The notes: a model not told the origin generated them from the letters alone. A DNA stretch of 64,000 bases from Amycolatopsis nigrescens CSC17Ta-90 (GCF_000384315.1 NZ_ARVW01000001.1:1559746-1623745), one strand, 5' to 3'; shown: positions 16,473 to 25,665, numbered from the stretch's first letter. Made by a program: numbers and translations.

Positions 16473-16488
16473 CCTACCTACCGGTCGG
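16473..16488. promoter_or_regulatory. Candidate TetR operator (hydrolase promoter, site 2)
   Basis: CCTACC-TACC-GGTCGG, 35 bp from site 1 (start to start), so two dimers could bind on nearly the same face. It is also within 60 bp of the CmtR-like gene start on the other strand. Confidence 0.6.
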
Positions 16489-16527
16489 ATGGCAAGATAG
16501 GTCAGGGCATGCTGTACTGTTTCGTCT

Positions 16528-16866
16528 GTGCTGACATATGAGACGCGGGAGTCCGCACTGGCGCGACTGGGCAGGGCGCTGGCCGACCCGACCCGGTGCC
16601 GGATCCTGACCGCGCTGCTGGACGGGGTGCACTACCCGGGTCAACTGGCCACCACGCTCGGGCTGAGCCGGTCGAACGTGTCGAACCACCTGTCCTGCCT
16701 GCGCGGCTGCGGCCTGGTGGTGGCGACCTACCAGGGCAGGCAGGTGCACTACGCGCTGGCCGACCCGCACCTGGCCAACGCGCTGGCCGAATTGGTCAAG
16801 GTGGTGCTCGCCGTCGACCCCGCCGAGGAATGCGCCGACGAGCGGGTGCCGGCGGAAGCGCCATGA
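16528..16866 (+). CDS. cmtR: CmtR-like ArsR-family Cd/Pb-sensing repressor
   Basis: 112 residues from GTG 16528. The whole protein resembles mycobacterial CmtR: RESALARLGRALADPTRCRIL, then SRSNVSNHLSCLRGCGLVVATYQGRQVHYALAD (read in parts). Cys24, Cys57, Cys61 and Cys102 are all present at the CmtR positions; Cys57, Cys61 and Cys102 bind Cd(II)/Pb(II) in that protein (established knowledge). The stop overlaps the start of a cation exporter gene (ATGA), so the two form an operon that metal would derepress. Identification is from memory of the CmtR sequence; metal choice is inferred. Confidence 0.85.
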   Translation: MLTYETRESALARLGRALADPTRCRILTALLDGVHYPGQLATTLGLSRSNVSNHLSCLRGCGLVVATYQGRQVHYALADPHLANALAELVKVVLAVDPAEECADERVPAEAP

Positions 16867-17519
16867 GCACCCCGGAAACCCGGGCGTGCGACGACGGCTG
16901 CTGCGCCGCACCGGCCACGGTGACCGCGGCGCGGCGGGCGGCGCTGGGCCGCCGGGTGCGGTGGCTGGTCGCGGCCACGATCACCTACAACGTCATCGAA
17001 GCCGTGGTCGCGATCTCCGCCGGCGCCGAGGCGTCCTCCGCCGCGCTGATCGGCTTCGGGCTGGACTCGGTGATCGAGGTCGCCTCCGCCGCTGCGGTGG
17101 CCTGGCAGTTCTCCGGCCCCGACCCGGAGGCCAGGGAACGCACCGCGCTGAAGGTGATCGCGGTGTCCTTCTTCGCCCTCGCCGGCTATGTCGCCTTCGA
17201 AGCGGTCCGCACGCTGACCGGGGCCGAGCCGGCGGAGGGGTCCACCGTGGGCATCGTGCTGGCGGCGGTGTCCCTGCTGGTCATGCCCGGCCTGTCCTAC
17301 GCGCAGCGCCGCGCCGGCCGGGAGCTGGGCTCGGCCAGCGCGGTCGCCGACTCGCACCAAACCCTGTTGTGCACCTACCTTTCCGGGGTGCTGCTGGTCG
17401 GGCTGCTGCTCAACGCCCTGTTCGGCTGGTACTGGGCGGACCCGGCCGTCGCACTGGTGATCGCCGTCGTCGCGGTGAAGGAAGGCCGCACGGCTTGGCG
17501 CGGCGAGCACTGCTGCTGA
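16863..17519 (+). CDS. Cation efflux membrane protein with Cys-rich ends
   Basis: 218 residues from ATG 16863, overlapping the repressor stop. About six membrane segments. The first helix pair carries ITYNVIEAVVAISAGAEASSAALIGFGLDSVIEVASA (read in parts), the pattern of CDF-like transporters, with acidic and Asp residues that line the metal path. The protein lacks the usual C-terminal cytosolic domain. The N-terminus has CDDGCC (residues 9-14) and the last residues are EHCC, probably soft-metal ligands. With the CmtR-like sensor it makes a small Cd/Pb-type resistance operon. Confidence 0.85.
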   Translation: MSTPETRACDDGCCAAPATVTAARRAALGRRVRWLVAATITYNVIEAVVAISAGAEASSAALIGFGLDSVIEVASAAAVAWQFSGPDPEARERTALKVIAVSFFALAGYVAFEAVRTLTGAEPAEGSTVGIVLAAVSLLVMPGLSYAQRRAGRELGSASAVADSHQTLLCTYLSGVLLVGLLLNALFGWYWADPAVALVIAVVAVKEGRTAWRGEHCC

Positions 17520-17546
17520 ACCGGCAGTAGTTCCGAGTCAGGTTTC

Positions 17547-18557
17547 CTAGCGGAACGCGGCGTCCGCTTCCGGCAGGTATCCGAAGAGGCCGGGCAGTCC
17601 GCCGGTGTGCAGGAACACCACCTGCTCACCGGGCCCGATCTCCCCTCGGCCGATCGAATGCGCCATCGCGGCGGCGGCCTTGCCGGTGTACACCGGGTCC
17701 AGCGCGACCCCTTCGGTACGGCCGAACAACCGCAGCGCCGCCCAGGCGGCCTCGGTGGGCACCCCGTACCGAGGGCCGCGGAAGGCGTCGTCGACCAGGA
17801 CGTGGTCCAGCTCCGGCGAAGGAAGGCCGAGCAATCGCGTCACCTCACCGGCCAGCCGGTGCAAGGTCCGCGCGGACTCCTCGGCCGGATTGACCACGCA
17901 GGCCGCGTCCACGATCCCGGGCCAGCCGAGTGCCGCGGCGCCCACCGCGAACCCGGCCACGGTGCCCCCGGTCCCGAACGGGATCACCACCCGCGCCCGG
18001 TCGATACCCCGCTCGGCCAGCTGCCCGATCAACTCCCCGGCGGCCGCCACATAGCCGAGCAGGCCGATGTCGTTCGAGCCGCCGAGCGGGATGCCGAAGA
18101 CCTTGCGTCCCTGGGCCGCCGCCTCCGCCAGCAACTCCCGGTGCACGGAATCCGCGTGTGCGGCGTCCTCGCAGATGTGCACCTTGGCGCCGAAAAGGCG
18201 GTCGAGCAGCATGTTGCCGGACCGGCGGTAGGCGTCACCGTCGCGCGGCACCTTGGCGGTGAGCACGAGCTCGCACCGCAACCCCACCCTGGCGCAGGCA
18301 GCCGCGGTCTCCCGACCGTGGTTCGTCTGCAGGGCACCGAAAGTGATCACCGTGTCCGCGCCGTCGGCCAGCGCCCTGCCCAGCAGGAACTCCAGCTTCC
18401 GCAGCTTGTTCCCGCCCGCGCCGACCCCGCACAGGTCATCGCGCTTGAGCAGCACCCGTGGCCCGCCGAGCGCGGCGGTCAACCGGGAAGCGTCCTCCAG
18501 CGGGCTCGGCCACTGCCCCAGCGCCACCCGCGGAAAGGAATCCAGGCTCGGGATCAC
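17547..18557 (-). CDS. PLP enzyme, D-cysteine desulfhydrase/ACC deaminase family
   Basis: 336 residues from GTG 18557, selected for GGGAGG five bases upstream; in-frame GTGs slightly further out exist. The PLP lysine is in GAGGNKLRKLEFLLG, and LLKRDDLCG precedes it, as in the family. TFGALQTNHGRETAAACARVG and IPFGTGGTVAGFAVG are the substrate and phosphate loops. The family splits D-cysteine to pyruvate, ammonia and sulfide, or 1-aminocyclopropane-1-carboxylate to 2-oxobutyrate; the sequence alone does not separate them. Cytoplasmic, apparently a single-gene unit. Confidence 0.87.
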   Translation of the reverse strand: MIPSLDSFPRVALGQWPSPLEDASRLTAALGGPRVLLKRDDLCGVGAGGNKLRKLEFLLGRALADGADTVITFGALQTNHGRETAAACARVGLRCELVLTAKVPRDGDAYRRSGNMLLDRLFGAKVHICEDAAHADSVHRELLAEAAAQGRKVFGIPLGGSNDIGLLGYVAAAGELIGQLAERGIDRARVVIPFGTGGTVAGFAVGAAALGWPGIVDAACVVNPAEESARTLHRLAGEVTRLLGLPSPELDHVLVDDAFRGPRYGVPTEAAWAALRLFGRTEGVALDPVYTGKAAAAMAHSIGRGEIGPGEQVVFLHTGGLPGLFGYLPEADAAFR

Positions 18558-18620
18558 CGCCACCTCCCAGCTCGACGAAAACCCGATCACCAGTCATACC
18601 CGAGCGCGGGAGATCTGCGC

Positions 18621-19223
18621 CTACCCGCGGCTGCCCCAATGCCCGCGGTGCACCACGTCGGCGACGCCCCGGCGCCGCTCCGCGACCCGCGCGGTGTGCG
18701 GTGGCACGTCGGGCGACCGGTGGCCGACGGTGATCCCGCCGATCGGCGCGTAGTCGCCGGGAATTCCGAACTCGGCCCGGAACGGTTCGAGATGTTCGGG
18801 CGCGATCCCGAAGAAGCAGGCGCCGAGACCTTCGTCCACGGCGGTCAGCAGCATCATCAGGGCGGCCATGCCGGTGTCGATATGCCAGTACGGTGCCGGC
18901 CATCTGGCCTCCGCCCTGTCCTCCCATCCCTTGTCCGGCTCGGCGTACCGCTCCAGATAGGCGTTCTTGTGCGCCAGCGGCACGACCACCAGCGGCGCGT
19001 CCAGCATCGTCGGCGTCTGCTCGGCCCTGGTCGGCACGAACGGCCAGAAACGAGCCCGGTCGGCGGGTTCGGTCAGCGCGAGAAACGCCCAGCCCTGCGT
19101 GAAACCGGCCGACGGTGCCCGCAGCGCGTGGCTCAGCACCCGCTCCACGACCTCCGGGGAAAGCGGCTGATCGGTGTAGTGGCGCACCATCCGGCGCCGC
19201 CTGATCACTTCGGAGAACTCCAT
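18621..19223 (-). CDS. Nitroreductase-family flavoprotein
   Basis: 200 residues from ATG 19223. The N-terminal motif RRRRMVRHYTDQPLSPEVVERVL and the FMN-contact stretch SHALRAPSAGFTQGWAF (read in parts) mark the nitroreductase fold; MMLLTAVDEGLGACFFG is the second family block. It probably uses FMN and NAD(P)H and works as a dimer. Substrate unknown. The gene is divergent from the diguanylate cyclase at 19322. Confidence 0.88.
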   Translation of the reverse strand: MEFSEVIRRRRMVRHYTDQPLSPEVVERVLSHALRAPSAGFTQGWAFLALTEPADRARFWPFVPTRAEQTPTMLDAPLVVVPLAHKNAYLERYAEPDKGWEDRAEARWPAPYWHIDTGMAALMMLLTAVDEGLGACFFGIAPEHLEPFRAEFGIPGDYAPIGGITVGHRSPDVPPHTARVAERRRGVADVVHRGHWGSRG

Positions 19224-19321
19224 CGCCCGACCGTATTCGGCGGTACCGACAAGAACGATACCGACAAGACCGGTGCGGAATCAGCGATGATGGAATTAGC
19301 GACGGCAAGGGGGGCCATAGC

Positions 19322-20623
19322 ATGCGCGTCGGCAAGGGGGACCACATATCGGCGATGGCCGTTCGCGGCGTGACGGCACCCCGCCGCTGGGCGCTGTGGT
19401 CGCAACGCCCCAGGGTGATCGGCTACCTCCTGGTCTGCACGGCCGCCGTGCTGGTCACGACGGCCGTACTGGCGCCAACCACCGTGATCCGGAGCAAAGA
19501 CCTGGTGGCGCTGGGCGCGCTGGTCGCACTGGGCGTGCTCCAGGTCGAACTCGGCCGGCAGGTGGAACGCGTTCGTCGCCGGGATTTCGGCACCGTGCAC
19601 ATCAACATGACCTCGGTATGGCTGTTCGCCGGCGTACTGCTGCTGCCGCCGGTGCTGACCGCGGCCCTCACCGCCGCCCTGTACCTCCATCTCGCGGTGC
19701 GCGTCTGGCGCTGGCTCCAGCGCGTGCCGACGTTCCTCAGCGTCAGCAACGCGATAATCCTCATGCTGACCTGCTACGCGTCGAAGGCGGTGTTCGCGCT
19801 GTGCGGTTTCGCCGACCTGCCGTCCGCGGTCGCGGCAGGCCGGCCGGGAGCGGTGGCCGTGGTGGCCGCACTCGCGACGCACTTCGTGGTCAACGCCGCG
19901 CTGGTGCTGCCGGCGAGGGAACGGCCCGGCCGCACGATGCGGGAGCTGTTCGGCGACTGGACCGACAACGCGCTGGAAGTGGCCACACTCTGCCTCGGCG
20001 CGCTCTACGCGCTGGTCACGGACATCCTGCCCGGCCTGGTGCTGCTGGTCCTGCCGCCGCTGCTGGTGCTGCACCGCAGCGTGTTGATCCGGCAGTTGGA
20101 GACCGCCGCGACCGTGGACGGCAAGACCGGCCTGCTCAACAACCCCGGGTGGCACGCGCTCGCCGAGCAAACCCTGCTACGGGCCCGGCGGCAGCGCATC
20201 ACCTTCGGTCTGCTGATGATCGACCTCGACTTCTTCAAGCGGGTCAACGACACCTACGGCCACCTCGCCGGCGACGACGTGCTCCGGGCGGTGGCCGCCA
20301 CGATCACCGCCGAAGTCCGCCCCAACGACGCCGTCGGGCGCTTCGGCGGCGAAGAGTTCGTCGTCCTGCTACCCGACGTCACCGGAGACGACATCACGGC
20401 CGTGGCCGAACGCATCCGCACGGCGATCAGCGAGCTGACCATCAAGGTGGTCGTCTCGGGCACCACCCAGCTCGTCGACGGGCTGTCCGCCTCCATCGGC
20501 ACCGCGATCTACCCGCTGGCGGGCACCGGAATCCAATGGCTGCTCGACGCCGCGGACGCCGCTTGCTACCAGGCGAAAAAGTCGGGCCGCAACCGGATCG
20601 TGCAGACCAGCGAGCTCAGCTGA
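19322..20623 (+). CDS. Membrane diguanylate cyclase (GGDEF domain)
   Basis: 433 residues from ATG 19322. The first 250 residues form a multi-pass membrane sensor of about seven to eight helices; the last 165 are a GGDEF domain. The active-site motif is intact, RFGGEEF with GGEEF at 342-346, and MIDLDFFKRVNDTYGH is the metal/GTP loop. The RxxD inhibitory site is present as RPND five residues before GGEEF, so product feedback is expected. No EAL domain. It should make cyclic di-GMP, which controls development in actinomycetes. Its end overlaps the convergent SNF2 gene by eight bases. Confidence 0.92.
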   Translation: MRVGKGDHISAMAVRGVTAPRRWALWSQRPRVIGYLLVCTAAVLVTTAVLAPTTVIRSKDLVALGALVALGVLQVELGRQVERVRRRDFGTVHINMTSVWLFAGVLLLPPVLTAALTAALYLHLAVRVWRWLQRVPTFLSVSNAIILMLTCYASKAVFALCGFADLPSAVAAGRPGAVAVVAALATHFVVNAALVLPARERPGRTMRELFGDWTDNALEVATLCLGALYALVTDILPGLVLLVLPPLLVLHRSVLIRQLETAATVDGKTGLLNNPGWHALAEQTLLRARRQRITFGLLMIDLDFFKRVNDTYGHLAGDDVLRAVAATITAEVRPNDAVGRFGGEEFVVLLPDVTGDDITAVAERIRTAISELTIKVVVSGTTQLVDGLSASIGTAIYPLAGTGIQWLLDAADAACYQAKKSGRNRIVQTSELS

Positions 20624-22841
20624 GCCCGAGGCGGTGCCGCTCGGCCAGCACGATCCGCTCGGCGACCGGCAGGCTCTCGTCGTCGAGGGTGTCCGGCCGG
20701 TGCTCGGCGGCGTCCACCGCGCGGCGGTCCAGGTCCTTCGCGTCGCTCTTGCGCGCGAACTCGTCGAACAGCAGCCTCTTGCGTTCCTGGACCTCGCGCA
20801 TCCGCTCGTCCACGCTGTCCTTCGCCAGCAACCGGTGCACCTGCACGGTGCGGATCTGCCCCATCCGGTGTGCCCGCGCGACCGCCTGGTCCTCGGTGCT
20901 CGGCTTCCACTGCGGCTCGGCGAGGATCACCACCGACGCGGCCTGCACGTTCAGGCCGACCCCGCCCGCCTCGATCTGGCTGAGCAGCACCGCGTGCCCC
21001 CGGCGCGCGGTGAACTCGTCGACGAGGCGCTGCCGCTCCCCCGGCGGAACCCTGCCGCTGATCGGCCCGGCGGCCTCCGCCCCGATCGCGGCCTGGATCT
21101 TCCCCAGCACTCCCAGGAAGAACGAGAAGACGATCACCTTCCGCTCCTCTTCGCGGGCCTCCTCGACGATCTCGCTGATCCGCTCCAGCTTCGCCGAGTA
21201 CACCGATTCGAACGCAGCCTGCCGCATCGCCATCAGGTTCCTGGACCGGACGGCGGCCAGATAGGCGGCCTGGTCCGCGGACCTGAGCAGCACCCAGTCG
21301 TCCACCTCGATCTTCTCCGGCAGCTCGGTGAGCACGTCCTCCTGGTTGCGCCGCAGGTAAACCGGCGCCACCGCACGCCGGAACCGGTTCGCGCCCGCCA
21401 CCGCGTCATGGGCGTCGACCCGCCGCGCGATCCCCGGCTGCAGGTAGCCGACCAGGGTGCGGAACTCCTCCACCCGGTTCTCCATCGGGGTGCCGGTGAG
21501 GAACAGGGCGCGCTGTGCCCGCGCGGCCGCGGCAGCCACCATCCGCGACCGTTCGGCTTTCGGGTTCTTCACGTAGTGCGCCTCGTCGACGACCAGCATC
21601 GCCGATTCGGCTTCCCGCACCTCGTCGAGACGGCCCAGCGTGCCGAAGGTGGTGACCGCGACCCCGCCGGTGCGCAGCCAGCGCCGGGCCGCGGCCGCCC
21701 GGTTCGGGCCGTGCAGGCTGTGCGGGGTCAGCCTGCTGTGCTTGGTGATCTCGTTCAGCCAGTTCATCTGCACACTGGCCGGGCAGACGACCAGGAAGCG
21801 CCGCTGCCCACCGGCCGCCAGATGGGCCAGCACCGCCAGCGCCTGCACCGTCTTGCCGAGCCCCATCTCGTCGCCGAGGATCGACCGTTCCTGGTGGATG
21901 GCGTACTGCGCACCGAAAACCTGGTAGCCGCGCAGCGTCGCCTTGAGCTCGCTGGTGTCCAGCGGGACGGCGGTGATCCGCTGCCGGAGCTCGGCCGGCA
22001 CGAAACCCTGCGCCGCTTCCAGATCGACGTCGTCACCAGCGCCGCCGACGGTGGACAGCAGCGCGTTGACCGACGCCGCGTCGGTGGCGTACGCACGCCA
22101 GAGCTTCTCGTCGGTGTACCCGGCCAAGCCGACCGTGCGCTCGTGTCTTTCGACCGCGTCCCGAAGCTCCTGGGCGAGCGAGGTGGCGCAGCACGCCTCC
22201 AACTCGGCCAGCGCGACCAGCGCGGTCCGTTTTTTCGACCGGCGGGAAAGCAGCATGGTCCGCCGCCTTGTCGTCGGACCGGCGGCTTCCAGCAGTGGCG
22301 TCGCCTGCTCGCTGAACTCACGGTGCAGCGGGCCGAGCGCGACGGCCGCATCGTCGGCGAACCGGATGGCGGTGAGCGTCGCCAGCAGGTCGCGTTGCGG
22401 CGGATCGGGATGGTCGGCCCGGAACCGGAACCGGGTGGACCCGGCCAGCTGGGTCGCGATCGACCGGGCGGCCCGGTAGATCGGCTCGGCCGTTTTCGGG
22501 CCGATACCGGGAATCGCGGTGAGCTCCTCGGCGGAGGCGTCCGCGACCTGTGCGACCGTCCGGTACCCGGCGGCGTGCACGGCGTCGAGCTTGCCGCCCT
22601 TGCCGGTGACCTCCCGCAACGCCGACACCGGTTTCTCCGCCAGTTCGGCCCGCACCTGCCGCAGCGTCAGCCCGGCCACCTGCCGCTCGGCCAACGCCCG
22701 CAGCTCCGCCGGCTGTGCGAGCAACGTCTCCGCGCGCCGGAGCAGGCTCGCGGTCTCGTCAGCGAGGGCTCGCGCACCGGCACCGACCTTCGACCTGGCC
22801 GCTTCGACGGCGGCGGCAGCGGCATCGGGGACCTGCGGCAA
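20616..22841 (-). CDS. SNF2-family DNA helicase with N-terminal helix-hairpin-helix
   Basis: 741 residues from a TTG at 22841, chosen because CCGGAGG lies six bases upstream. A helix-hairpin-helix is near residues 107-120 (LTAIPGIGPKTAEPIY), suggesting DNA binding. The helicase core begins near residue 300: motif I GDEMGLGKT (about 323-331), DEAH box (419-422), LTGTPMENR (motif III), and late motifs SQIEAGGVGLNVQAAS and QAVARAHRMGQ. It is a Swi2/Snf2-type translocase rather than a strand-separating helicase. The role could be repair or chromatin remodelling. Divergent from the PucR gene at 22904. Confidence 0.9.
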   Translation of the reverse strand: MPQVPDAAAAAVEAARSKVGAGARALADETASLLRRAETLLAQPAELRALAERQVAGLTLRQVRAELAEKPVSALREVTGKGGKLDAVHAAGYRTVAQVADASAEELTAIPGIGPKTAEPIYRAARSIATQLAGSTRFRFRADHPDPPQRDLLATLTAIRFADDAAVALGPLHREFSEQATPLLEAAGPTTRRRTMLLSRRSKKRTALVALAELEACCATSLAQELRDAVERHERTVGLAGYTDEKLWRAYATDAASVNALLSTVGGAGDDVDLEAAQGFVPAELRQRITAVPLDTSELKATLRGYQVFGAQYAIHQERSILGDEMGLGKTVQALAVLAHLAAGGQRRFLVVCPASVQMNWLNEITKHSRLTPHSLHGPNRAAAARRWLRTGGVAVTTFGTLGRLDEVREAESAMLVVDEAHYVKNPKAERSRMVAAAAARAQRALFLTGTPMENRVEEFRTLVGYLQPGIARRVDAHDAVAGANRFRRAVAPVYLRRNQEDVLTELPEKIEVDDWVLLRSADQAAYLAAVRSRNLMAMRQAAFESVYSAKLERISEIVEEAREEERKVIVFSFFLGVLGKIQAAIGAEAAGPISGRVPPGERQRLVDEFTARRGHAVLLSQIEAGGVGLNVQAASVVILAEPQWKPSTEDQAVARAHRMGQIRTVQVHRLLAKDSVDERMREVQERKRLLFDEFARKSDAKDLDRRAVDAAEHRPDTLDDESLPVAERIVLAERHRLGLS

Positions 22842-22903
22842 GTCGCACCTCCGGGCAAACACTCGGATTTGCCTTGGCGATTCGTACGTGACGACAATAT
22901 GGC

Positions 22904-24151
22904 GTGAATTCGGAGCCCAGCCGACCGGCGGCACCGGGAACCCTGTCCGTGGTGACGGCACTGCTCCCCCGGGTCGACGAAATCGCCGCCGCCGTGGTGC
23001 TGCGCTGCGCCGAAGAGATCCCGGCCTACCGGCTGCTGCCGGCAAGCGTCATCGAAAGCGATCTCGTCGCGAACACCAAGGCCGTCCTGGAGCTGTTCTT
23101 CAGCACCGTCGCCGAAGGCAGGGCGCCGACCGACCGGGAACTCGAACTGCCGGTCACCTGGGGCTCCGAACGCGCGCGGGACGGTCTGCCGCTGGACGCG
23201 GTGCTGCGGATGTACCCGCTCGGCGCGCAGGAGGCGTGGCGGCTCGCCAACGAGACCACCGACCCGGCCCGGCGCCTGGAGCTGCTGGACATGGTCGGCC
23301 GGCTGCTCGATTTCCTGGCCATCGTGCTGCCCCAAGTCGCGGCCGCCTACCTGCGGGAACGGGACGACCTGGACTGGGAGCGGCGGGAAGGGCGGCAGAA
23401 CCTGGCCAGCACCCTGCTGGCCGGACGCCCCGCCGAACGGGCCGCTGAGCGATCGGGGCGCGGGCTCGCCGAGCGCTACCGCGTGGTCGTGTTCCACCTG
23501 CCCGAGCTGCCAGCCGACACCAGCACCCGCGCCACCACCGACCGGTTCCGCTCGATCCAGCACGAGCTCGACGCCGAGCAGGACGTGCTGACCACCTTCG
23601 AACGCGACGGCGGGGTCCTGCTCGTCCCCGCCGGGCAGGACGGACAGGCCGGACAGGACCGGCGGGCCAGGGCCGAGGTGGCCAGGCTGCTCGGCCGGAT
23701 CGACAAGGCGGCAGGCACCCGGTGCGCGGCCGGCGCGGCCACCGCAGACGGGCACGCCGGCATCCCCGCCGCGCACGACGAAGCCACCGAGGTGCTCAAC
23801 CTGGCCGAACAACTCGGCAGGCCGCCCGGCATCCACTGGCTCGCCGACCTGGCCATCGAGTACCAGATCGCTCAGCCAGGCCCGGCCCGCGCCAGCCTCG
23901 CCCGCATCCTGGCCCCGCTCGACGCGCATCCGCACCTGCTCGACGCACTTCGCTCGTTCATCAACACCGGCTACAACCGCGGCGAGGCCGCCACCGCGCT
24001 CACCATCCACCGCAACACGCTCACCTACCGGCTCGGCCGGATCCAGACGATCACCGGATATGACGCCACCCGCGCCGAGGACGCGCGGCAGCTCGCGGCC
24101 GCGATGACGGCCTACGACATCACCAGGAAAACCGGCCACCCGGCCTCCTGA
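22904..24151 (+). CDS. PucR-type helix-turn-helix regulator
   Basis: 415 residues from GTG 22904. The C-terminal PucR HTH is near residue 365 (ALTIHRNTLTYRLGRIQTITG). The N-terminal part (AEEIPAYRLLPASVIESDLVANTKAVLELFF) is the helical RsbRD-like domain, similar in layout to the regulator at 832. The lipase gene 118 bp downstream on the same strand is a plausible target; a CAGA-N6-TCTG repeat lies in that gap near 24175. Ligand unknown. Confidence 0.85.
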   Translation: MNSEPSRPAAPGTLSVVTALLPRVDEIAAAVVLRCAEEIPAYRLLPASVIESDLVANTKAVLELFFSTVAEGRAPTDRELELPVTWGSERARDGLPLDAVLRMYPLGAQEAWRLANETTDPARRLELLDMVGRLLDFLAIVLPQVAAAYLRERDDLDWERREGRQNLASTLLAGRPAERAAERSGRGLAERYRVVVFHLPELPADTSTRATTDRFRSIQHELDAEQDVLTTFERDGGVLLVPAGQDGQAGQDRRARAEVARLLGRIDKAAGTRCAAGAATADGHAGIPAAHDEATEVLNLAEQLGRPPGIHWLADLAIEYQIAQPGPARASLARILAPLDAHPHLLDALRSFINTGYNRGEAATALTIHRNTLTYRLGRIQTITGYDATRAEDARQLAAAMTAYDITRKTGHPAS

Positions 24152-24269
24152 TCTTGGCGCTGTGCACAAACCGGGCAGATAACTGTCTGTGCGTTTTGCC
24201 AGCAGACAAGCATGTGAGACGCAGGTCATCCTATGCAGGCAACCAGGATTCCGGAAAGGAAGTCGACCC

Positions 24270-25511
24270 TTGAAACGAATGATCGCCGCGGTGCTCGCCG
24301 TCGCGCTGGGAGTCGCCGCCGTGCCGGGCACGGCGCAGGCGACCGAGCAGGCACCGTCGGCCAGCGCGGAAATCCCACTGCCGAAGGACGACCCGTTCTA
24401 CCTGCCGCCGGACGGCTACGAGTCCAGTCCCAACGGGACGGTGCTGCGATCGAGGCAGGTCGCGGCCGTCTACCTGGCGTTCCAGCTGCCGGTCAAGGCG
24501 CACCAGGTGCTGTACAAGTCCATCGACAGCCACGACAAGCCGGTCGCCGAGGCGGCCACGGTGCTGATCCCCGACGTGCCGTGGACCGGCGCCGGGGAGC
24601 GGCCGCTGATCTCCTACCAGCTCGCGGTCGACTCGCTGTCCACCCGGTGCCAGCCCTCCTACACCCTGCAGGTGGGGCTCAAGGCGCCGACGCCGGCCTC
24701 GACCTACGAGGTGAGCCTGTCGCTGCCCGCCCTGCTCAAGGGCTACGCGGTCGTCTACTCCGACTATCTCGGCCCGAACTCGGACTTCATCGCCGGGCCG
24801 CAGTCCGCGCACGCGATCCTCGACGGGATCCGCGCCGTGCAGCACCACGCGCCGACCGGGCTCACCCCGCGGGGCAAGGTCGCGCTGTCCGGGTACTCGG
24901 GCGGCGGAATCGCCACCACCTGGGCCGCCGAACAGCAGAAGTCCTACGCCCCGGAGCTGAACGTCGTCGGCGCCGCGGCCGGCGGGGTCCCCGCCGACCT
25001 GAAGGAGATGTTCAACCACAACAACGGCAACCTCGGCTCGGGGCTGCTCATCCTGGGCATCATCGGCCTCGCCCGTGCCTTCCCGGAAGCCGGCGTGCAG
25101 GCCATTCTCAACGACAAGGGCCGGAAGCTGTTCGCCGACAACAACGACGCCTGCACCCTCGACGTCGCGCTGTTCCACCCGTTCGAGCGGATCGAGAGCT
25201 ACACGACCGTGCCCAACGTGACCGAGTCACCGCAGGCGAAGTTCCTGTTCGACACCAACAACGCCGGCCAGCGGACACCCGGCATGCCGTTCTACAACTA
25301 CCAGGGTCTCGCCGACGAGTTCGTCCCGGTCGGCCCGGCCGACCGCCTGCTCGAGAAGTACTGCGGTGCCGGCGGCACCGTGCAGAAATCGCGAATGCCC
25401 TTCGCCGGGCACATAGTCGGGGAGGCGGTCGGCGCGGACGGCGCGCTGAAGTTCCTCACCGACCGGTTCGACGGAAAACCGGCCCGCAACGAGTGCGGCG
25501 CCACCGCCTGA
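24270..25511 (+). CDS. Secreted lipase (LIP family)
   Basis: 413 residues from TTG 24270, nine bases after AAAGGA; the ATG three codons later is an alternative. A signal peptide is obvious (MIAAVLAVALGVAAVPGTAQA). The nucleophile elbow is SGYSGGG (GxSxG), and the overall pattern, DPFYLPP near the N-terminus, YSDYLGPNSDFIAGPQSAHAILDGIRAVQ in the middle and AGHIVGEAVGA with the catalytic His near the end, matches the secretory lipase family PF03583. It hydrolyses acylglycerols or esters outside the cell. A strong rho-independent terminator follows. Confidence 0.9.
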   Translation: MKRMIAAVLAVALGVAAVPGTAQATEQAPSASAEIPLPKDDPFYLPPDGYESSPNGTVLRSRQVAAVYLAFQLPVKAHQVLYKSIDSHDKPVAEAATVLIPDVPWTGAGERPLISYQLAVDSLSTRCQPSYTLQVGLKAPTPASTYEVSLSLPALLKGYAVVYSDYLGPNSDFIAGPQSAHAILDGIRAVQHHAPTGLTPRGKVALSGYSGGGIATTWAAEQQKSYAPELNVVGAAAGGVPADLKEMFNHNNGNLGSGLLILGIIGLARAFPEAGVQAILNDKGRKLFADNNDACTLDVALFHPFERIESYTTVPNVTESPQAKFLFDTNNAGQRTPGMPFYNYQGLADEFVPVGPADRLLEKYCGAGGTVQKSRMPFAGHIVGEAVGADGALKFLTDRFDGKPARNECGATA

Positions 25512-25521
25512 CGAGGTGATC

Positions 25522-25566
25522 AAGGTCTGTCCCGGCACTGCGAAAGTGCCGGGACAGAACCTTTTT
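25522..25566 (+). terminator. Rho-independent terminator of the lipase gene
   Basis: CTGTCCCGGCACT (25527-25539) pairs perfectly with 25545-25557 around a GCGAA loop. AAGGT and ACCTT extend the stem outside a one-base bulge, and five T residues follow at 25562-25566. Confidence 0.85.
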
Positions 25567-25665
25567 GCGCCCCCTTTCGCGAGATTGCACCCGTCTAGCA
25601 GTCGCGTGTCCGGTGCGGAAACGCGACCATCGAAGGCGGGGCCGGATCAGCGGGGGGCGGAGAAG

